Shown one piece after another: positions 32,971-35,674 of a stretch of DNA of 35,674 bases (within the stretch, counting starts at the first letter, position 1; every line of letters starts with the position of its first letter). The notes under the pieces are model-generated. The model had not been told where the DNA came from. It made no database searches and saw nothing but the letters and a program-made list of their open reading frames with translations. The translations under genes were made by a program, and so were the position numbers. Source of the DNA: an uncultured Draconibacterium sp. (GTDB taxonomy: Bacteria > Bacteroidota > Bacteroidia > Bacteroidales > Prolixibacteraceae). The stretch covers positions 1 through 35,674 of the forward strand of contig NZ_CAJXTC010000047.1 in the NCBI RefSeq assembly GCF_913060805.1, given 5' to 3'.

Positions 32971-34302
32971 TCAGGCTACTTTACCGGTTTGGCTTTCCGG
33001 CAGGTAGTTATCAATTACAATCTTGTCGGCCTTTAGCATATGCATCAGGTTGTAGAGGCCAAAAAAAGTACGGTTCATATAAATAAAATGCCGCGATCCG
33101 CGATTTCCGTTCATATTCCGCAGCTCCGTATTTTTCGAATATTCGGTTCCCAGTTCACTCAGGCGTTTAAAAAATGCGGCATCCGAGAAATCAAAAGTTT
33201 CCGATTCAAAAGGACGGGTGAACAAACCCAACAAACGCCTGAACATTTCGGTAAAAAATGCCAGCTCCTCATTACTGTCATCCTTACGGAGAATCTCCAA
33301 CTCGTACAGTTTCCGGGTGAAAATCTCCGGATTATTGCGGTTTTCGGGCAATGCCAGTTCAAAATAAGGGATGTAAAACGAATCGGGAATACTTTTCATA
33401 CAACCAAAATCGAGTGCTACCAACTCATTGTTTCCCGATACCAGGAAATTTCCCGGGTGCGGATCGGCATGAAACTTTCGCAGGTGATGAATTTGAAACA
33501 TATAAAAATCCCACAGCGCCTGACCCAGTTTATTGGCCAGTGTTTTATCGGTATTCTTTGCAGCAAACTCCGAGAGGTGCTGCCCATCAATCCAGTCCAT
33601 GGTAATAAAACGCTCCGACGACAGGTGCGGGTAATAATTCGGAAAACGCAGGTTCGGAATATGACTGCAGGCTTTAATGGTTTCCAGGCTTTGCTCCACC
33701 TCAAGCAGGTAGTTCGTTTCGTCGAGCAGCTTTTCTTCCACCTCTTTAAAATAGACGTCCGACCCTTTTCCGCGGATGTTAAACAGTTTCATAGCCATGG
33801 GTTTTACCATTGCCAGGTCGCTGCTGATACTCTCCGAAACACCGGGATACTGAATTTTTACCGCCAGTTCTTTTCCATCCTTTCGTGCTTTGTGTACCTG
33901 CCCGATACTGGCGCCATGCACGGCATTAGGGTCGAATTCATCAAAAAGTTCGGAAGGTGTTTTTCCAAAATATTTCCGGAATGTTTTTACCACCAGGGCA
34001 GCGGACAATGGCGGAACCGAAAACTGCGACAGCGAGAACTTCTCGATATACGCCTCGGGCATAATATTCTTTTCCATGCTCAGCATCTGCGCCACTTTTA
34101 GCGCACTTCCCTTCAGGTTTTTCAGGCCGTCGTAAATATCGGTGGCGTTTGATTCGTTGAGTTTTTCGCGTGCTGTTTCCTCCGTCGAGCTCAACTTATC
34201 GCCATAATATTTCAGGTAGTTCATCCCCACTTTGGCACCCGTTTGCACAATTTTGGTGGCCCGCTCAATTTTCGAGGTCGGTATGCGATCGATGGTCTTC
34301 AT
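32971..34302 (-). CDS. ABC1/UbiB (AarF-like) atypical kinase
   Basis: A 443-residue protein of the ABC1 (UbiB/Coq8/ADCK) family, atypical kinase-like ATPases tied in model organisms to ubiquinone or menaquinone and lipid metabolism. The signature sequences are present: the KxGQ region is a variant KVAQ (K69-Q72); the loop GASIGQVHKAR (130-140); Lys149 in LAVKIQYPG; the catalytic HADPHPGNF with Asp280 and Asn285; and metal-binding Asp298 in ALDFG. It has no strong C-terminal membrane helices as in E. coli UbiB. Its start overlaps the TetR gene's stop codon by one base (TGATG), so the two are translationally coupled. Confidence 0.9.
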   Translation of the reverse strand: MKTIDRIPTSKIERATKIVQTGAKVGMNYLKYYGDKLSSTEETAREKLNESNATDIYDGLKNLKGSALKVAQMLSMEKNIMPEAYIEKFSLSQFSVPPLSAALVVKTFRKYFGKTPSELFDEFDPNAVHGASIGQVHKARKDGKELAVKIQYPGVSESISSDLAMVKPMAMKLFNIRGKGSDVYFKEVEEKLLDETNYLLEVEQSLETIKACSHIPNLRFPNYYPHLSSERFITMDWIDGQHLSEFAAKNTDKTLANKLGQALWDFYMFQIHHLRKFHADPHPGNFLVSGNNELVALDFGCMKSIPDSFYIPYFELALPENRNNPEIFTRKLYELEILRKDDSNEELAFFTEMFRRLLGLFTRPFESETFDFSDAAFFKRLSELGTEYSKNTELRNMNGNRGSRHFIYMNRTFFGLYNLMHMLKADKIVIDNYLPESQTGKVA

Positions 34303-34952
34303 CAGTTGCTCATAATTTTTTCGTGATACAAAAATTTACCCAGGTCGAAAACCGAATTCAGCGTGGTGGCGTCGAGCAGGGCAAAAGCCGTATTCACCGA
34401 TTTCTCGATAAACACATCGGTTTTTTCAAATTCGGGCGAAGTATCTTCTATCCAGAAACGGAGTGTAAACAGCAACTGCGCCCACGCCGATTCCCTCAGA
34501 CTGCGCGTTTTTATTTTTTCAATTTTTTCGTGTGGCAGCTCAGGCGTTTCAATCTCCAGCCCATCGATATATTCAGCAAAAGCCTTTTTTAGTTCCGACA
34601 ACGATGCCAAAACTTTTAGCTTGTCTTTTTTGTCGTTAAGCGCCAGCAACACATAGCTGCGGTTGGCTTTCAACACCTCGAAAAAGGTGTAGTAAAAAGC
34701 AATTAACTTGTTCTTTGCATCAAAGTGGTTGTACTCCTTGTTTTGTTCAAGCAGTTGCATGCTTTGGTCGAAGAAAGCTTTAAATACCGCTTTTTCCAAT
34801 GCTTCAAACGAGCCGAAGTGCTTATAAAACTCAGCTTCGTCTATTTCCAAATCGCGGGCAAAGGCATATACACTTGCCGGGCGCGATCCTTTTTCGAGCA
34901 ACTGATTCATGTATGCCGAAAGAATTTCCTCTCTTGTTTTATTGTTTTCCAT
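34302..34952 (-). CDS. TetR/AcrR-family transcriptional regulator
   Basis: A 216-residue regulator. The N-terminal DNA-binding domain (about 6-55) reads TREEILSAYMNQLLEKG, with the recognition region SVYAFARDLEIDEAEFYKHFGSFEALEKAVF typical of TetR HTH. The C-terminal half is an all-helical ligand and dimer domain with no assigned ligand. It is the first gene of the operon with the ABC1 kinase and the DUF6435 protein, so it probably controls its own operon. The combination TetR + ABC1 suggests membrane-lipid or quinone-related sensing, which is inference. Confidence 0.92.
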   Translation of the reverse strand: MENNKTREEILSAYMNQLLEKGSRPASVYAFARDLEIDEAEFYKHFGSFEALEKAVFKAFFDQSMQLLEQNKEYNHFDAKNKLIAFYYTFFEVLKANRSYVLLALNDKKDKLKVLASLSELKKAFAEYIDGLEIETPELPHEKIEKIKTRSLRESAWAQLLFTLRFWIEDTSPEFEKTDVFIEKSVNTAFALLDATTLNSVFDLGKFLYHEKIMSN

Positions 34953-35143
34953 ACTGAAAAAACAACTTTTTTGTCTTTTTGTTTAACTATTAACCCTTAT
35001 TCTTAAACAAAAGAGATAAAAACTATCGCTTCACCCTGCAAAAATGGTCCTTTAAAGAAAAAGTTCATCTGGCTAAAATGAGATGGTTTCGCACCTCCCC
35101 CTCTCAGGAATTTTTCAGGACAAGCTGTGCAAACGAGGGATAG
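34953..35143. other. Upstream region of the TetR operon, with an R2 fragment
   Basis: A+T-rich promoter region of the TetR-ABC1-DUF6435 operon. From about 35106 to 35144 the minus strand reads CTATCCCTCGTTTGCACAGC and on to TTGTCCTGAAAAATTCC, matching the first part of the R2 hairpin cluster at 29870. Confidence 0.6.
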
Positions 35144-35594
35144 AAGAGATTGCTTCGTCGTGCCTCCTCGCAATGACTCGATGATAAAGACAGGTAGGGC
35201 CGCGGACGATTGACTTATTCATACGGGCACGATTTACTCCCGTCCGCGGCACTGTAGCACAGTAATTCCTGTTATTGCGAGCGTAGCGAAGCAATCTGTT
35301 ATCCTACCACCCCACCGCCGTAAACGCGGTCCTCCCCTCCTGAACCCCCTTTGTCGGCCAGCGCGCGAGCCTTACCCTGACATTTCCCCCAAATGGGGGA
35401 AACAAAGCGGAATATCTGATTTTATGGAGGGGAAACTTCATGCTATAAATTAACTTCTCATTTTCCAATTCAACTACCGGCCAAATTTAGCTACGCTGAT
35501 TTTCAATTCTCCTCCTGACAGGAGGAGAGCCTGTCCCGATTGAGCAAAGCGAGCATCGGGAGGACCAGCGCAGCTGGTGAGGTGGTCGAGCGAC
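35144..35594. repeat. R1 repeat, copy J (longest, with nested module)
   Basis: Left arm AGAGATTGCTTCG...CGCAATGAC, inner hairpin GCCGCGGACG (35199-35208) with CGTCCGCGGC (35241-35250), and right arm to about 35298. The tail is interrupted by the CGGCCAGCGCGCGAGCC ... GGAAACAAAGCGGAATATC module seen in copy C, and closes with GCGCAGCTGGTGAGGTGGTC. Confidence 0.9.
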
Positions 35595-35674
35595 AGAAGA
35601 GATTACTTCAGTCTCCGTCGGCTGACGGATCCCTCGTAATGACGCACTCGTAAACGTGGATGAGGCCGCGGACG
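35595..35674. repeat. R1 repeat, copy K (cut by window end)
   Basis: Follows copy J head to tail. The left arm has the TCCGTCGGCTGACGGA insert (35614-35629), and the window ends inside the inner hairpin (GGCCGCGGACG). Confidence 0.9.

Noticed and set aside
33040-34101. Long plus-strand open frame (353 codons) opposite the ABC1 kinase gene
   Set aside because: It is antisense to a well-recognised gene, and its translation has no domain or plausible composition. It is a shadow of the codon bias on the other strand.

Overview
The window looks like a chromosomal segment from a member of the Bacteroidota, probably a Marinilabiliales/Prolixibacteraceae-like marine or anaerobic lineage (the lower rank is inference). 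The signs are two promoters of the Bacteroidota type (TTTG, 20-21 nt, TAnnTTTG) at 2454-2485 and 3750-3782, lipoproteins with relaxed lipoboxes, a hybrid histidine kinase fused to an AraC-type output domain, and family types typical of the phylum (DUF6090, Lacal_2735/DUF6435, TPR-histidine kinase).

Layout. 1-2369: an A+T-richer stretch with a cut-off unknown gene and a SIR2-like NADase-type gene, ending at the 3' end of tRNA-Arg(CCT); this may be the edge of an island. 2370-4127: tRNA-Arg, pheS and a small membrane protein, with clear promoters and terminators. 4188-4931: a REP-associated tyrosine transposase (RAYT) bracketed by REP palindromes, one of them a 46-bp perfect palindrome, with a further REP-like palindrome inside the gene. 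4938-9668: aldo/keto reductase, a DUF2007-UspA-UspA stress protein and a TPR sensor kinase. 9777-13221: a lipoprotein esterase whose nucleophile serine is replaced by cysteine, beside a membrane hybrid kinase/AraC regulator. 13369-16780: a tight operon of AmpG-like MFS transporter, APC permease and DUF6090 protein. 17167-19642: a lipocalin-like lipoprotein and an acyl-CoA dehydrogenase. 19657-20563: an IS200-like transposase within a cluster of short CGTCCC...GGGAC palindromes. 20720-24737: an orphan Nif11-like peptide, an MFS transporter, a lipoprotein and a SnoaL-like protein. 24944-29787: two secreted S9 serine peptidases (a DPP-IV type and a prolyl-oligopeptidase type). 30087-34952: small proteins, a hypothetical, and a TetR - ABC1/UbiB kinase - DUF6435 operon.

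The most striking feature is not a gene. From about 20.9 kb to the right edge, intergenic spaces are filled by a composite palindromic repeat, here called R1: an outer inverted repeat (GATTGCTTCG...CGCAATGAC with GTCATTGCGA...GAAGCAATCT), an inner hairpin (GCCGCGGACG...CGTCCGCGGC) and a second hairpin-rich tail. Eleven full or partial copies are visible, including three in tandem with a period of about 309-314 bp at 31437-32361. The copies are modular: smaller palindromes are nested at different places. No transposase obviously matching R1 is in the window. Together with the RAYT/REP and IS200-like/palindrome pairs, at least three families of palindromic repeats coexist here, two with a likely cognate HUH transposase and one orphan.
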